From contig JAFZBT010000067.1 in assembly GCA_017561615.1 (NCBI GenBank), forward strand, positions 1 through 17,416: a stretch of DNA of 17,416 nucleotides. Direction: 5' to 3'. A program made the position numbers and the translations under genes. The stretch comes from Erysipelotrichaceae bacterium. GTDB lineage: Bacteria; Bacillota_I; Bacilli_A; Erysipelotrichales; Erysipelotrichaceae. The notes beneath the pieces are model-generated. The model saw nothing but the letters and a program-made list of their open reading frames with translations. It did no database searches and was not told where the DNA came from. Below are positions 6,290 to 14,270 of this stretch, piece after piece (position 1 is the stretch's first letter; every line of letters starts with the position of its first letter).

Positions 6290-8260
6290 ATGGAAAAGAT
6301 TCTCATCGACGATTTTACCAGATTCAGGTTTCTGTCCAATCCGACCTTTTCGCCGGAGGGCACCAACTTCTGCTTTACCCTGAGCGAAGCTGACAGGGAA
6401 AACAACAAATACCGCAGCCGCATCTTCATGCGCCGGGGCAGTGAACTGCTTCCCCTGACCTCGCTGGGCAAGGAAAGCGGCTTCTTCTTTCTGGACGAAG
6501 ACACCGTCGTCTTCAGCTCCGACCGCGCTGACTCCAAGGCGTCCGGCACCAAGTTCTACCGCATCAGCCTTTGTGGCGGTGAGGCCAGCCTGTACCGGGA
6601 GTTCCCCATTAACATCAGTACGATGATCCCGCTGAAGGACGGGCGCTTTCTGGCCCTGGGCGAATACGATCCCGCCTTCCCCGAGCTTCATAAGGGCGAG
6701 GAGAAATACCTGGAAGACTACAAAAAGCACGTCAAGGACAACGAGGACTATGAGGAGATCACCGAGTTCCCCTTCTGGTTCAACGGCGACACCTTCACCA
6801 AGGCCAGAAGGACAGCCGTTTATCTGATCGATGACAGCGGCCTGACGCTGATCAGTCAGCCGGCGATGGACGTTGCCTTCCTGAAGGTCAGCAAGGACGG
6901 AAGCTTCGCCCTGTTTTCCGCCAGCAGCGATAAACCATACCGCCAGATGACCAGTTACGACCTCTGGCATCTGGATCTCAAGACCCTTAAGATCCGCAAG
7001 TTGATCGACCATCAGCAGGTGCTGATCAACAACGTGGAGTTCGCCGACAGCTTCATCTACGCTACCGGCAACTGCCAGCACTACGGCATGAATACCAACG
7101 ACGATTTCTATAAGATCAGCTATGACGGCTTCCATCTGGAAAAGATCGACGACTACGGCGAATCGCTCTACTCGGCCGTCTGCACCGACGTCACCCTGGG
7201 CGACGGCAACAGCGTCAAGGCTGAAGGCGATGCCCTGTACTTTCTGACCACCATCTTTGACCGGTCCATCCTGCGCAAGCTGGAAAACGGCGTCGTCAGC
7301 GACGTGCTGGACAGGGACGGCAGCATCGACTGCTTCGACATCCATGACGGCAACATCGTCATGGTGGCGATGCACGACATGAAGGGCCAGGAATTATACG
7401 ACGGCCAGGGCAGCCAGCTGAGCTTCTTCAATGAGGAGATCCTGAAGGACAGATATGTCGCCCAGCCGGAAGAGCTGGACTTCCTTTCCGGCAGCGACGA
7501 GATCCACGGCTTCGTCTACAGGCCCATCGGCTTTGACGACAAGAAGAAGTATCCGGTGATCCTGGACATCCACGGCGGTCCCAAGGCCGTCTACGGCAAG
7601 GTCTTCTTCCACGAGATCCAGTACTGGGCCTCGGAAGGCTACTTTGTGATCTGCTGCAACCCGACCGGTTCGGACGGCCGCGGCAACCGCTTCGCCGACC
7701 TGCGCGGCAAGTACGGCATCGTCGACTATCAGGACATCATGAACTTCGTCGATGCCGCCCTGAAGGCTTACCCGCAGATGGACGCAGACAACCTGTTTGA
7801 GACCGGCGGCTCCTATGGCGGCTTCATGACCAACTGGATCATCGGCCATACCGACCGCTTCCGCGCCTGCGCTTCCCAGCGCTCCATCGCCAACTGGGCC
7901 TCCTTCTACGGCATCTCCGACATCGGTCCCGGCTTCACCGAGGACCAGCAGGCCGGCGATCCCTTCAGCGACCCGGAAAAGCTCTGGTGGCATTCGCCGA
8001 TGAAGTATGCCGGCAAGGTCAAAACCCCGACTCTGTTCATTCACTCCAATGAAGACTACCGCTGCCCGATGGCTGAAGGCATGCAGATGTATACCTCGCT
8101 GATGACTCACGGCGTGGAAACCAAGCTGGTCTACTTCCGCGGCGAAAACCACGAACTCTCCCGCTCCGGCAAGCCCCTGCACCGCATCAAGCGGCTGCAG
8201 GAGATCACTGACTGGTTCAACTCTCACCGCGGCGATTCAGTCCGGAAAAATGAGGGCTGA
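6290..8260 (+). CDS. S9 family serine peptidase (prolyl oligopeptidase/acylaminoacyl-peptidase type)
   Basis: A 656-residue cytoplasmic peptidase with no signal peptide. Residues about 1-400 form the repetitive N-terminal beta-propeller typical of the family, which filters access to the active site. Residues about 405-650 form the alpha/beta hydrolase: HGGP near 428-431 (oxyanion region), nucleophile S508 in GGSYGGFMTNW, D589 in SNEDYRCP and H621 in RGENHE complete the triad. The family cleaves short peptides, often releasing blocked N-terminal residues or dipeptides; the exact specificity is not visible. GGAG at 6279-6282 lies 7 bases before ATG 6290. The AlkD-like gene follows after 3 bp in the same operon. 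Confidence 0.95.
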   Translation: MEKILIDDFTRFRFLSNPTFSPEGTNFCFTLSEADRENNKYRSRIFMRRGSELLPLTSLGKESGFFFLDEDTVVFSSDRADSKASGTKFYRISLCGGEASLYREFPINISTMIPLKDGRFLALGEYDPAFPELHKGEEKYLEDYKKHVKDNEDYEEITEFPFWFNGDTFTKARRTAVYLIDDSGLTLISQPAMDVAFLKVSKDGSFALFSASSDKPYRQMTSYDLWHLDLKTLKIRKLIDHQQVLINNVEFADSFIYATGNCQHYGMNTNDDFYKISYDGFHLEKIDDYGESLYSAVCTDVTLGDGNSVKAEGDALYFLTTIFDRSILRKLENGVVSDVLDRDGSIDCFDIHDGNIVMVAMHDMKGQELYDGQGSQLSFFNEEILKDRYVAQPEELDFLSGSDEIHGFVYRPIGFDDKKKYPVILDIHGGPKAVYGKVFFHEIQYWASEGYFVICCNPTGSDGRGNRFADLRGKYGIVDYQDIMNFVDAALKAYPQMDADNLFETGGSYGGFMTNWIIGHTDRFRACASQRSIANWASFYGISDIGPGFTEDQQAGDPFSDPEKLWWHSPMKYAGKVKTPTLFIHSNEDYRCPMAEGMQMYTSLMTHGVETKLVYFRGENHELSRSGKPLHRIKRLQEITDWFNSHRGDSVRKNEG

Positions 8261-8263
8261 TCC

Positions 8264-8947
8264 ATGGATCTGCTGGAAAGACTCAGAGAAGTCAGCGATG
8301 ACGAATACCGCCGGTTTCAGACCAAGCTGGTGCCCAACATCGATCCCGATACCATCCTGGGCGTCCGCACTCCCGACATGCGCCGGATCGCCGATGAACT
8401 GTTTGCCAGCGAACAGGGTGAGCAGTTTCTCAGTCAGCTGCCCCACCGCTGGTATGAGGAGAATCTGATCCACTTCTTCGTACTGGCCAAGATCAAGGAC
8501 TTTGACCGGTGCGTCAAAGCCGTGGAAGAATTTCTTCCCTATGTCGACTGCTGGCCGGTATCGGACCAGTCGACGCCCCGCTGCTTCCGCCGCAACCGCC
8601 AGAAGCTATTGCCCTATATCCGCAAGTGGATCGCCAGTGAGCACGTCTATACGGCCCGCTTCGGGATCCGGATGCTGATGAACGAGTTTCTGGACGAGGA
8701 TTTCCAACCGCAGTACCTGGATCTGGTAGCGGACAAGAAGGGCGAGGACTACTATCTGAAGATGATGATCGCCTGGTACTTCGCCACGGCGCTGGCCAAG
8801 CAGTATGACGCTGCCGTCCGCTATCTGGAAGAGGACCGCCTGGACCCCTGGGTACATAACAAGGCCATTCAGAAGGCATTGGAAAGTTACCGGGTAAGCG
8901 ATGAGCACAAGGAATACCTGAAGTCGCTGAAAAAGCGCGGCCACTGA
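8264..8947 (+). CDS. AlkD-like DNA alkylation repair protein (HEAT-repeat glycosylase family)
   Basis: A 227-residue all-helical protein. The N-terminal LGVRTPDMRRIA (32-43) is the recognisable AlkD-family start of the helical repeats. VDCWPVSD (94-101) and IAWYFA (169-174) carry W97, D101 and W171, positions that plausibly match the DNA-binding tryptophans and catalytic aspartate of Bacillus cereus AlkD (W109, D113, W187). AlkD removes cationic N3- and N7-alkylated purines from DNA without flipping the base. GAGGG at 8252-8256 lies seven bases before ATG 8264, and only 3 bp separate it from the S9 peptidase stop. The link to a peptidase has no obvious functional logic. The family call is firm; activity is inferred. 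Confidence 0.9.
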   Translation: MDLLERLREVSDDEYRRFQTKLVPNIDPDTILGVRTPDMRRIADELFASEQGEQFLSQLPHRWYEENLIHFFVLAKIKDFDRCVKAVEEFLPYVDCWPVSDQSTPRCFRRNRQKLLPYIRKWIASEHVYTARFGIRMLMNEFLDEDFQPQYLDLVADKKGEDYYLKMMIAWYFATALAKQYDAAVRYLEEDRLDPWVHNKAIQKALESYRVSDEHKEYLKSLKKRGH

Positions 8948-8962
8948 TGAGAGTAAAGACAA

Positions 8963-8994
8963 AAGATCCTCTCTGCTTAAGAGGGGATCTTTTT
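8963..8994. terminator. Terminator shared by convergent operons
   Basis: A 12-bp stem AAGATCCTCTCT/AGAGGGGATCTT (8963-8974, 8980-8991) with one T/G wobble and a 5-base loop runs into a T stretch to 8994 on the plus strand. The minus strand also exits into a T-rich run (TTTTGTCTTT), so it can serve both the AlkD-like operon and the convergent C26 hydrolase operon. Confidence 0.9.
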
Positions 8995-9011
8995 CTAATG
9001 ATGATATTCAG

Positions 9012-9689
9012 TTATCGTTTGGCAAGACAGCGGCTGACAAACCAGCGGATGATCTTCATCCCGTCGGCGCACGGCGGTCCGTCCAGATTCTCTCTCATCC
9101 TTTCCGGATGGAACTGAACGCCGTAGATGGGAAGAGACTGATGCTGAATGGCTTCCACGATGCCGTCCTCAGCCGTCAGCAGGACCTCAAAGCCCATGGC
9201 CAGGTTCAGAACCGCCTGGTGGTGGGAACTGTTGACGGTGAACTCTTCGCCGTACAGCTCGCTCAGAAAGCTCCGGCGGCTGGCGCTGACGCGGTGGCTG
9301 ATGGTTTCCCCGTCAACCTCGGTATGGTGTTTCAGTTCGCTGCGGATGTCCTGGATCAGACTGCCGCCATAGGCGACGTTGATCAGCTGCTGGCCCCGGC
9401 AGATGCCCAGTACCGGCTTTCCCAGTCGGGCAAACATCTCCAGGCAGCTGGCGTCGATGGCGTCGACTTCCGGCCGGACATATTCGCAGTATCTGTTGCT
9501 CTGGCCGTACAGCCGGGGATCGACGTCTCCGCCTCCCGGAATCAGCAGGCCGTCGTACCAGCCGACGCCCTTCTGCGGGTCGAACACTTCCGCCTGGGCC
9601 CCGGCGTCCTGCAGGGCATTGAAATAGTTTATGTACTGGAAGCCTTCATTGGAGATGGCGATGCGGGCTTTTCGCTTTTCCTCACTCAT
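9012..9689 (-). CDS. Class I glutamine-amidotransferase-like hydrolase, peptidase C26 (gamma-glutamyl-GABA hydrolase type)
   Basis: A 225-residue cytoplasmic protein with the class I amidotransferase triad: C97 in LGICRGQQ, then H194 and E196 in YGVQFHPER. PGGGDVDP (51-58) is the oxyanion-side motif of the C26 branch, whose best-known members, such as PuuD, hydrolyse gamma-glutamyl-GABA in putrescine breakdown. No other putrescine-pathway gene lies nearby, so the substrate is open; other gamma-glutamyl amides are possible. ATG 9689 overlaps the end of the GH42 gene by 8 bp, with GGAG just upstream, indicating coupled translation. It is the last gene of the HAD-GH42-C26 operon. Confidence 0.9.
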   Translation of the reverse strand: MSEEKRKARIAISNEGFQYINYFNALQDAGAQAEVFDPQKGVGWYDGLLIPGGGDVDPRLYGQSNRYCEYVRPEVDAIDASCLEMFARLGKPVLGICRGQQLINVAYGGSLIQDIRSELKHHTEVDGETISHRVSASRRSFLSELYGEEFTVNSSHHQAVLNLAMGFEVLLTAEDGIVEAIQHQSLPIYGVQFHPERMRENLDGPPCADGMKIIRWFVSRCLAKR

Positions 9690-11574
9690 GCTGCTCTCCT
9701 GCCGGCTGAACGCTGACGGTCAGCCGCTGGTAGTCCAGGATGATCTTCTGGCCGTTTCTTTCGATTATTTCGACGTTCAGATCTTCCCGCATCGGCTTGC
9801 CGGTGATCAGATCGTAAGCCCGGTCCATGCCGTTTTCCTCCAGTGAAGTCGCCAGGTAGTAGCACTTCCCCTTGCCGTACTGATTCTCCGTCAGGGCCGC
9901 ATAGGGGCCAAACGGGTTTTCATAGTAGATCATTAACGGCACGGCCGTCGTGCACTGCAGCATGTCGGCAAATACCCGGCCTTTGTATATGCACTCCTGG
10001 CCGTCCTTGACCAGACGGTACTGATCAGCCAATAGGCTCTCCTGCTCCTTGACGCAGACCCCGGCCAGATCGGTCAGACCGACCGGCAGCCTTTCGCCGA
10101 AGACCAGGTTGTTGTCGGTGTCTTTCCAGCTGCTGCGGGCGCTCAGTACTACCTTGCCCCCCTGCTCAGCGTAGCGGGCCAGTTTGCCCCGGAAAGCGTC
10201 GTCCATGACGATCATGTGGGGCACGATGACCATCTCATAGCCGGAGAGGTCATTTTCCCTGGTGACGAAGTCAGTCTGGATGCCCCGGCCGTAGAGCTGG
10301 CGGTAGATCTTCTCCATCTCTCCGACGTAACTGAAGCGGTCGGACTGCTGCTGAATGCGGAAGCTGGCGGCGCTGTCGTAGTCAAATACCATGGCGCAGC
10401 TGGCCTCATAGGCGCTGGAGAACAGGTCCTCGTACTGGCGCAGCTGCTCATAGAGCTTTTTGACCTCGTGGAACTTCCGGCTTCTGGTGTTGTCGGCATC
10501 GATGATGCCGTAACAGTACTGTTCGGCTCCCTTGGTCGCCCCGCGGTAGCGGAAGATCAGGAAGTTCTTGCACCCGTGGCTCATGGCCTGCCAGGCCCAC
10601 AGTGAGCCCTGACCGGGCTTGATGGCGCAGCCGGAGATGTCATGTCCCTGAGCGCCCATGATCTCCTCGGTGATCCAGAAATTGGCCTGCTTGAGTCCTC
10701 TGGCGGTGTCCAGAGCCAGGGCGATCTCCCAGGGCTTCATCGGTTCGACCGTGCCGCCCCAGACCGGGTAGTTGTTATAGGCAACCTCATCGAGATTCTT
10801 GCTGATCTCAAAGGGGTCGAAGCGCTTGGTCAGCGTGCCGCCCTCAAAGTCGTGGAGCACCACGGCATCGGGTATCGCCGTCTTGAGCGTCTGATACATC
10901 CGCTTGAGGAACTGCACGATGCTGTCGGAGCGGAAGCGTTCCCACTCCATCCGCAAGGACGGGTTCTGATTGGTATAGGCCTTGGCCGGCAGCTGAATGT
11001 CCTCAAAGCTGTCATAGCTGCCCGACCAGAAGTTGGTGCCCCAGCGTTCGTTGAGGTCGTAGATGGTATCGTATCTTTCCTTCAGCCAGCTGATGAAGCG
11101 GCGGTGGCAGCTGTCGCAGAAACAGACATCGGACCCCTCATGGCCGATCTCGTTGTCCAGCTGCCAGGCGACGATGTTTTCGTACTTGCGGAAATGGACA
11201 GCCATCGCCCGGGTCAGTTCATTGGCCTTGCGGTTGTACAGTTCGCTGTTGTAGCAGTAGCCCCGCCGGCCGCCGAAGGGCTGCGGGTGGCCATGCTCAT
11301 CCTGAGCCATGATCTCCGGGCAGCGCAGCGCCAGCCATCGGGGCATGGTCGCCGTGGGAATGCACATCATGACCTTCAGACCCAGCCGGTCAGCCTTGTA
11401 GACGACCTCGTCAAAGAGTTCGAAGTCATAGCGGCCTTCCTCGGGTTCGATGATGTTCCAGGCGAAGTCAGCGATGCGGATGATGTTGCATCCCATCTCC
11501 CTGATCGTCGCCAGGTCGCTGTCGATCAGACTGCGGTCCCACTGTTCCGGATAGTAATCAACCCCTAAGTACAT
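9682..11574 (-). CDS. GH42 beta-galactosidase, intracellular
   Basis: A 630-residue protein, slightly short for the family, with no signal peptide, so it acts on imported sugars. MYLGVDYYPEQW is the classic GH42 N-terminus. E142 in QLDNEIG is the acid/base, and E303 (or E304) in FWITEE is the expected nucleophile. C107, C151, C153 and C156 line up with the four-cysteine zinc site of Thermus A4 beta-galactosidase, so the metal site is kept. The trimerisation-type Rossmann-like domain runs from about 385 to 590, followed by a small C-terminal beta domain. GH42 enzymes cleave terminal beta-D-galactosides, often plant- or mucin-derived oligosaccharides rather than lactose. AAAGGAGA precedes ATG 11574, 11 bp after the HAD gene stop. 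Confidence 0.96.
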   Translation of the reverse strand: MYLGVDYYPEQWDRSLIDSDLATIREMGCNIIRIADFAWNIIEPEEGRYDFELFDEVVYKADRLGLKVMMCIPTATMPRWLALRCPEIMAQDEHGHPQPFGGRRGYCYNSELYNRKANELTRAMAVHFRKYENIVAWQLDNEIGHEGSDVCFCDSCHRRFISWLKERYDTIYDLNERWGTNFWSGSYDSFEDIQLPAKAYTNQNPSLRMEWERFRSDSIVQFLKRMYQTLKTAIPDAVVLHDFEGGTLTKRFDPFEISKNLDEVAYNNYPVWGGTVEPMKPWEIALALDTARGLKQANFWITEEIMGAQGHDISGCAIKPGQGSLWAWQAMSHGCKNFLIFRYRGATKGAEQYCYGIIDADNTRSRKFHEVKKLYEQLRQYEDLFSSAYEASCAMVFDYDSAASFRIQQQSDRFSYVGEMEKIYRQLYGRGIQTDFVTRENDLSGYEMVIVPHMIVMDDAFRGKLARYAEQGGKVVLSARSSWKDTDNNLVFGERLPVGLTDLAGVCVKEQESLLADQYRLVKDGQECIYKGRVFADMLQCTTAVPLMIYYENPFGPYAALTENQYGKGKCYYLATSLEENGMDRAYDLITGKPMREDLNVEIIERNGQKIILDYQRLTVSVQPAGEQHE

Positions 11575-11585
11575 ACGCGTCTCCT

Positions 11586-12242
11586 TTACAATATGTTCAT
11601 CAGATCACTGATCTTGTATATTCTTTCCACTTCACAGGTGGTATGACGGCCGTCATCAGGCCAGATCCAGATGCCCCTGATGCCGGCGTTATAGGCGCCT
11701 AAGATGTCCTTGCCGAAGGTATCGCCGACGTAGACGGCTTCCTCAGGCCTGATATTGAAATGCTCAAGAGCCAGATTGTACATTAACGGATCGGGCTTGG
11801 GCTTGCCGATGTCGTCGGATATGATCGTCAGTTCGAAGTAATCTTCCAGTTTATTCTGGACGACCTTCTGGCTCTGGCAGTAGTGGTCGCCGTTGGTCAG
11901 CAGGGCCAGTGAGTATTTCTCCTTCAGGTAGTCCAGCGTTTCCAGGGCATCGGGGTAAAGTTCTTCGAATCTCCAGAGGTTGTCAAACCACCAGCTGGGC
12001 ATGTCAAAGCCTTCCAGATCGATCTGGAAATGCCTCTTGAGGTTTTCCACCAGAAAAGACTTCCGGACGTTGCCGTAGCCGTCCCAGTTCTGCAGCTCCT
12101 GTACGATGGCTTCACCGTACATCGTATCCGGATCGATGTTCAGCACGCTGGCGACAAAATGGCAGAAAGTGCGGTAAGCGCCTTCCGTACGGTCCAGCAG
12201 CGTATTGTCCAGATCCATCATGACAACCTTGATCTCACTCAT
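11586..12242 (-). CDS. HAD-superfamily phosphatase, subfamily IA
   Basis: A 218-residue cytoplasmic HAD with all four motifs: DLDNT (D10 nucleophile, D12), LLTNGD (T116), GKPKPDP (K147) and VGDTFGKD (D174, D179). The helical cap between residues about 20 and 95 is the C1 type of subfamily IA, which includes nucleotidases and sugar phosphatases such as YjjG-type enzymes. I chose ATG 12242 over ATG 12269, because the latter sits inside the TATAAT promoter box while the former has AAGG about nine bases upstream. It is the first gene of the operon with GH42 and the C26 hydrolase, so a sugar-phosphate substrate is plausible but unproven. Confidence 0.9.
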   Translation of the reverse strand: MSEIKVVMMDLDNTLLDRTEGAYRTFCHFVASVLNIDPDTMYGEAIVQELQNWDGYGNVRKSFLVENLKRHFQIDLEGFDMPSWWFDNLWRFEELYPDALETLDYLKEKYSLALLTNGDHYCQSQKVVQNKLEDYFELTIISDDIGKPKPDPLMYNLALEHFNIRPEEAVYVGDTFGKDILGAYNAGIRGIWIWPDDGRHTTCEVERIYKISDLMNIL

Positions 12243-12267
12243 AAGCCGATACCTTTTCCTTATTAAC

Positions 12268-12273
12268 ATTATA
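12268..12273 (-). promoter_or_regulatory. -10 box of the HAD-GH42-C26 operon
   Basis: A perfect TATAAT on the minus strand (12273-12268) lies about 26 bases before the chosen HAD start. The -35 region is weak (best candidate TTGTCC, with a 21-bp spacer). The whole promoter is squeezed between this gene and the tRNA-Glu terminator. Confidence 0.5.
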
Positions 12274-12298
12274 CCTTGTAAGGGCAGCGAAAAGGGAC

Positions 12299-12324
12299 AA
12301 AAAAGACGGCATCTCTGCCGTCTT
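12299..12324 (-). terminator. Rho-independent terminator of tRNA-Glu
   Basis: A perfect 9-bp stem AAGACGGCA/TGCCGTCTT (12324-12316 and 12311-12303 on the minus strand) with a 4-base loop runs into T6 at 12304-12299. Confidence 0.92.
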
Positions 12325-12334
12325 CTCTTTTAAC

Positions 12335-12411
12335 TGGTAGCCCGTACGGGATTCGAACCCGTGTGTGCATGCGTGAAAGGCATGTGAGTTAAACCACTTC
12401 TCCAACGGACC
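12335..12411 (-). tRNA. tRNA-Glu, anticodon UUC
   Basis: A 77-base cloverleaf on the minus strand with encoded CCA (12337-12335). The anticodon stem CATGC/GCATG encloses loop CTTTCAC, anticodon TTC at 12377-12375. The T arm ACGGG/CCCGT with TTCGAAT is perfect. The acceptor GGTCCGT/ACGGGCT includes two wobble pairs, one of them the terminal G1/T72 pair. Confidence 0.95.
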
Positions 12412-12429
12412 ATCTCTTAACGCTTGTAC

Positions 12430-12459
12430 ATTATAGCAATTCCCCTGACTTCTAGTCAA
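12430..12459 (-). promoter_or_regulatory. Promoter of tRNA-Glu
   Basis: On the minus strand, TTGACT (12459-12454), an 18-bp spacer and TATAAT (12435-12430) form a strong promoter starting just ahead of the tRNA 5' end. Confidence 0.85.
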
Positions 12460-12489
12460 TAGTTTTTTAAGGGCTTTTTCACCGGCGGC

Positions 12490-12501
12490 AAAAGCGCTTT
12501 T
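12490..12501. repeat. Perfect 12-bp palindrome AAAAGCGCTTTT
   Basis: Perfect inverted symmetry between the tRNA-Glu promoter and the terminator of the membrane-protein gene. It may be a protein site, or it may extend the termination region. No function is assignable. Confidence 0.5.
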
Positions 12502-12506
12502 CCATC

Positions 12507-12538
12507 AGAAAACCGGAGGTCTTCAAAGTCCTCCGGTT
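12507..12538 (-). terminator. Terminator of the DUF4153-like membrane protein gene
   Basis: On the minus strand a 9-bp stem AACCGGAGG/CCTCCGGTT (12538-12530, 12519-12511) leads into TTCT. The T tract is short, but the stem is GC-rich. A second copy of the half-site (TCCGGTTTTC at about 12540-12549) gives an alternative pairing. Confidence 0.65.
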
Positions 12539-12563
12539 ATCCGGTTTTCTTCTTTTTTCCAGC

Positions 12564-14171
12564 TTACTTTCTGAACAGGTAGCCTTCGACCCTGACGAAC
12601 TGCAGCCTGCCTTCCAGGTCGGTCTCGATATAGAGATTGCTGACATCCAGCACGCTGTCCGCGTGGTAGAAGCGCATCGTTTCCGGCCTGCTGGCTTCGT
12701 CGTAATTGGCGATGAACTTCCGGATGTCTTCGGTCAGGTCAAAGTCTTCGCAGACGACGGCATCGATGCTGCCGCTGTCAAAATAACTGCTGTAGTAGCT
12801 GACCTTTTCCATGGAGCGGTAGCCTTGAATGTCATAGACGTCACCACTGCGGTCAAAGCTGTAGCTGACGGTATTGGGATAGTATCCGGATTCGTGGGCA
12901 AAGCCGTAAAGGACTTCGGAATCCGCGGAAACCAGGTACTTCTGCCGCTTGCTCAGCGTCTCATCAGGCTGACCGTACAGGTAGTCATAGGCGCTCAGCA
13001 GTTTCTTCTGCTGATCCTGGCTGACGGAAGGCTTGGCGATGACGGTGCCGTCTTCCTTCAGCATGTCATTGGCCTTCAGGACGGTCTCCATGATCTGCTG
13101 CTGCCAGCGGTTGGCCACGTTGACGCAGTTAAGCGGTCCGATGCTGACTAACAGGCACATGACGGCCATGGCCGTAAACAGCCAGGTCACCTTCCGGATA
13201 AACAGGGCGTCAATGACAAACAGCAGGGCAATGACGTTGCAGGCCAGGGACAGACAGCGCACGGCGGTCAGGCCCAGTTCGCTGACGCGGATGTAGATGG
13301 CCACGCTCTGGATCAGCATGATCGGGATCATCAGCCAGCCGCAGATCTTCAGATACTTCTGATGGATCTCCGCCTGCTCGCCGCGGACTGACAGATAGTA
13401 GCCGCAGAACAGCAGCAGAGCGATCGAGGCAAAGATGTTGATCCGTCCCTTGGGCAGATTCAGGGTGATGATGCTCTTGAACAGATAGACGTACAGGATC
13501 GCCAGCAGCACCAGATAGATGGCCAGACCGGCCTTGTTGAAGGTCAGGCTGTAGGCCCTGGGCATGCTCATCTTTCCTTCTTCTTCGGGAACGCAGGAGA
13601 GATAATGGTTGACGCCGATGACCAGGTAGATCAGGTTGGTCATGATCAGGTAAGCCTTGTAGCTGTCATCAAAGTCGTAGATCAGGTTGGTAAAGGCCGC
13701 GATGCAGATGCACACGCCCGCTTCCACCACGCTGGTCAATAGAACGGTGTAGAAGCCGTTGGAGACCAGATAGCCGAAGGTGTTGTCAATGCCGTAGTTC
13801 TGATAGACCTCATAGACAATCAGACACAGCAGGCAACCCTGCACGCCGGCGTAGGCCATGATGACATAGACGTTATCATCAAAGCGGTCCAGCACAATGG
13901 TCCAGACGATAATGTAGACCAGAGTGACAGCGGCACTGATGAGCCTGTTGAAGCCGTACTTTTCCTGAAGCAGGGTCAGCAGTACGCTCAGCAGAAGCGA
14001 GGATGCCAGTGCCATCATCAGATAGCCGACGATGTCATCGCAGTCCTCCACAATGATCACAAAGCTGATCAGCAGGGCAAGTATGACGCTGAGAATGAAG
14101 GTCAGCGAGAAGCGCCTGACGCTCTTGCGGTAGCTTTCCACAAAGCGGTTGATCAGGTTTTCAATCTTCAT
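12564..14171 (-). CDS. DUF4153-like polytopic membrane protein
   Basis: A 535-residue integral membrane protein. After a short basic N-terminal segment I count about 11 hydrophobic helices up to residue about 350, followed by a soluble C-terminal part of about 180 residues rich in Tyr, Ser and Asp. The stretch AIYLVLLAILYVYLFKSIIT followed by LPKGR is typical of the DUF4153 family, whose function is unknown. ATG 14171 is preferred over ATG 14180, because AAAGG directly abuts 14180 but is properly spaced for 14171. It has its own strong promoter with an inverted repeat at the transcription start, so it is expressed separately from the kinase gene upstream. No transporter signature or catalytic motif was recognised. 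Confidence 0.75.
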   Translation of the reverse strand: MKIENLINRFVESYRKSVRRFSLTFILSVILALLISFVIIVEDCDDIVGYLMMALASSLLLSVLLTLLQEKYGFNRLISAAVTLVYIIVWTIVLDRFDDNVYVIMAYAGVQGCLLCLIVYEVYQNYGIDNTFGYLVSNGFYTVLLTSVVEAGVCICIAAFTNLIYDFDDSYKAYLIMTNLIYLVIGVNHYLSCVPEEEGKMSMPRAYSLTFNKAGLAIYLVLLAILYVYLFKSIITLNLPKGRINIFASIALLLFCGYYLSVRGEQAEIHQKYLKICGWLMIPIMLIQSVAIYIRVSELGLTAVRCLSLACNVIALLFVIDALFIRKVTWLFTAMAVMCLLVSIGPLNCVNVANRWQQQIMETVLKANDMLKEDGTVIAKPSVSQDQQKKLLSAYDYLYGQPDETLSKRQKYLVSADSEVLYGFAHESGYYPNTVSYSFDRSGDVYDIQGYRSMEKVSYYSSYFDSGSIDAVVCEDFDLTEDIRKFIANYDEASRPETMRFYHADSVLDVSNLYIETDLEGRLQFVRVEGYLFRK

Positions 14172-14189
14172 TTGAATCATCCTTTCGCT

Positions 14190-14209
14190 AGTACGGCCAA
14201 GGCCGTACT
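14190..14209. repeat. Perfect inverted repeat at the +1 region of the membrane-protein gene
   Basis: Arms AGTACGGCC and GGCCGTACT surround two bases. The repeat begins where transcription from the promoter at 14244-14216 should start. In the mRNA it folds as an 8-bp stem capped by CUUG, a known stable tetraloop. It could be an operator or a 5' stabilising hairpin. Confidence 0.75.
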
Positions 14210-14215
14210 TTTCCT

Positions 14216-14244
14216 ATTATATGCTTATGAAAGGCGGTTGTAAA
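14216..14244 (-). promoter_or_regulatory. Promoter of the DUF4153-like gene
   Basis: On the minus strand, TTTACA (14244-14239), a 17-bp spacer and TATAAT (14221-14216) form a near-consensus promoter. Confidence 0.8.
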
Positions 14245-14266
14245 ACCGGCATCACCGGCCAGCCGC
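14234..14266 (-). terminator. Possible weak terminator of the P-loop kinase gene
   Basis: Outer arms GCGGTTG and CAGCCGC (14234-14240, 14260-14266) enclose a small CCGG/CCGG hairpin (14246-14249, 14255-14258), just after the kinase stop. No good T tract follows, and the structure overlaps the -35 box of the next gene, so read-through is likely. Confidence 0.35.
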
Positions 14267-14270
14267 TCCA

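Noticed and set aside
6251..7375. Minus-strand open frame opposite the S9 peptidase gene
   Set aside because: A shadow frame with the same low-complexity composition; the plus-strand frame has a catalytic triad and continuous family similarity.
10642..11568. Plus-strand open frame opposite the GH42 gene
   Set aside because: A shadow of a gene with clear catalytic and zinc-site residues.
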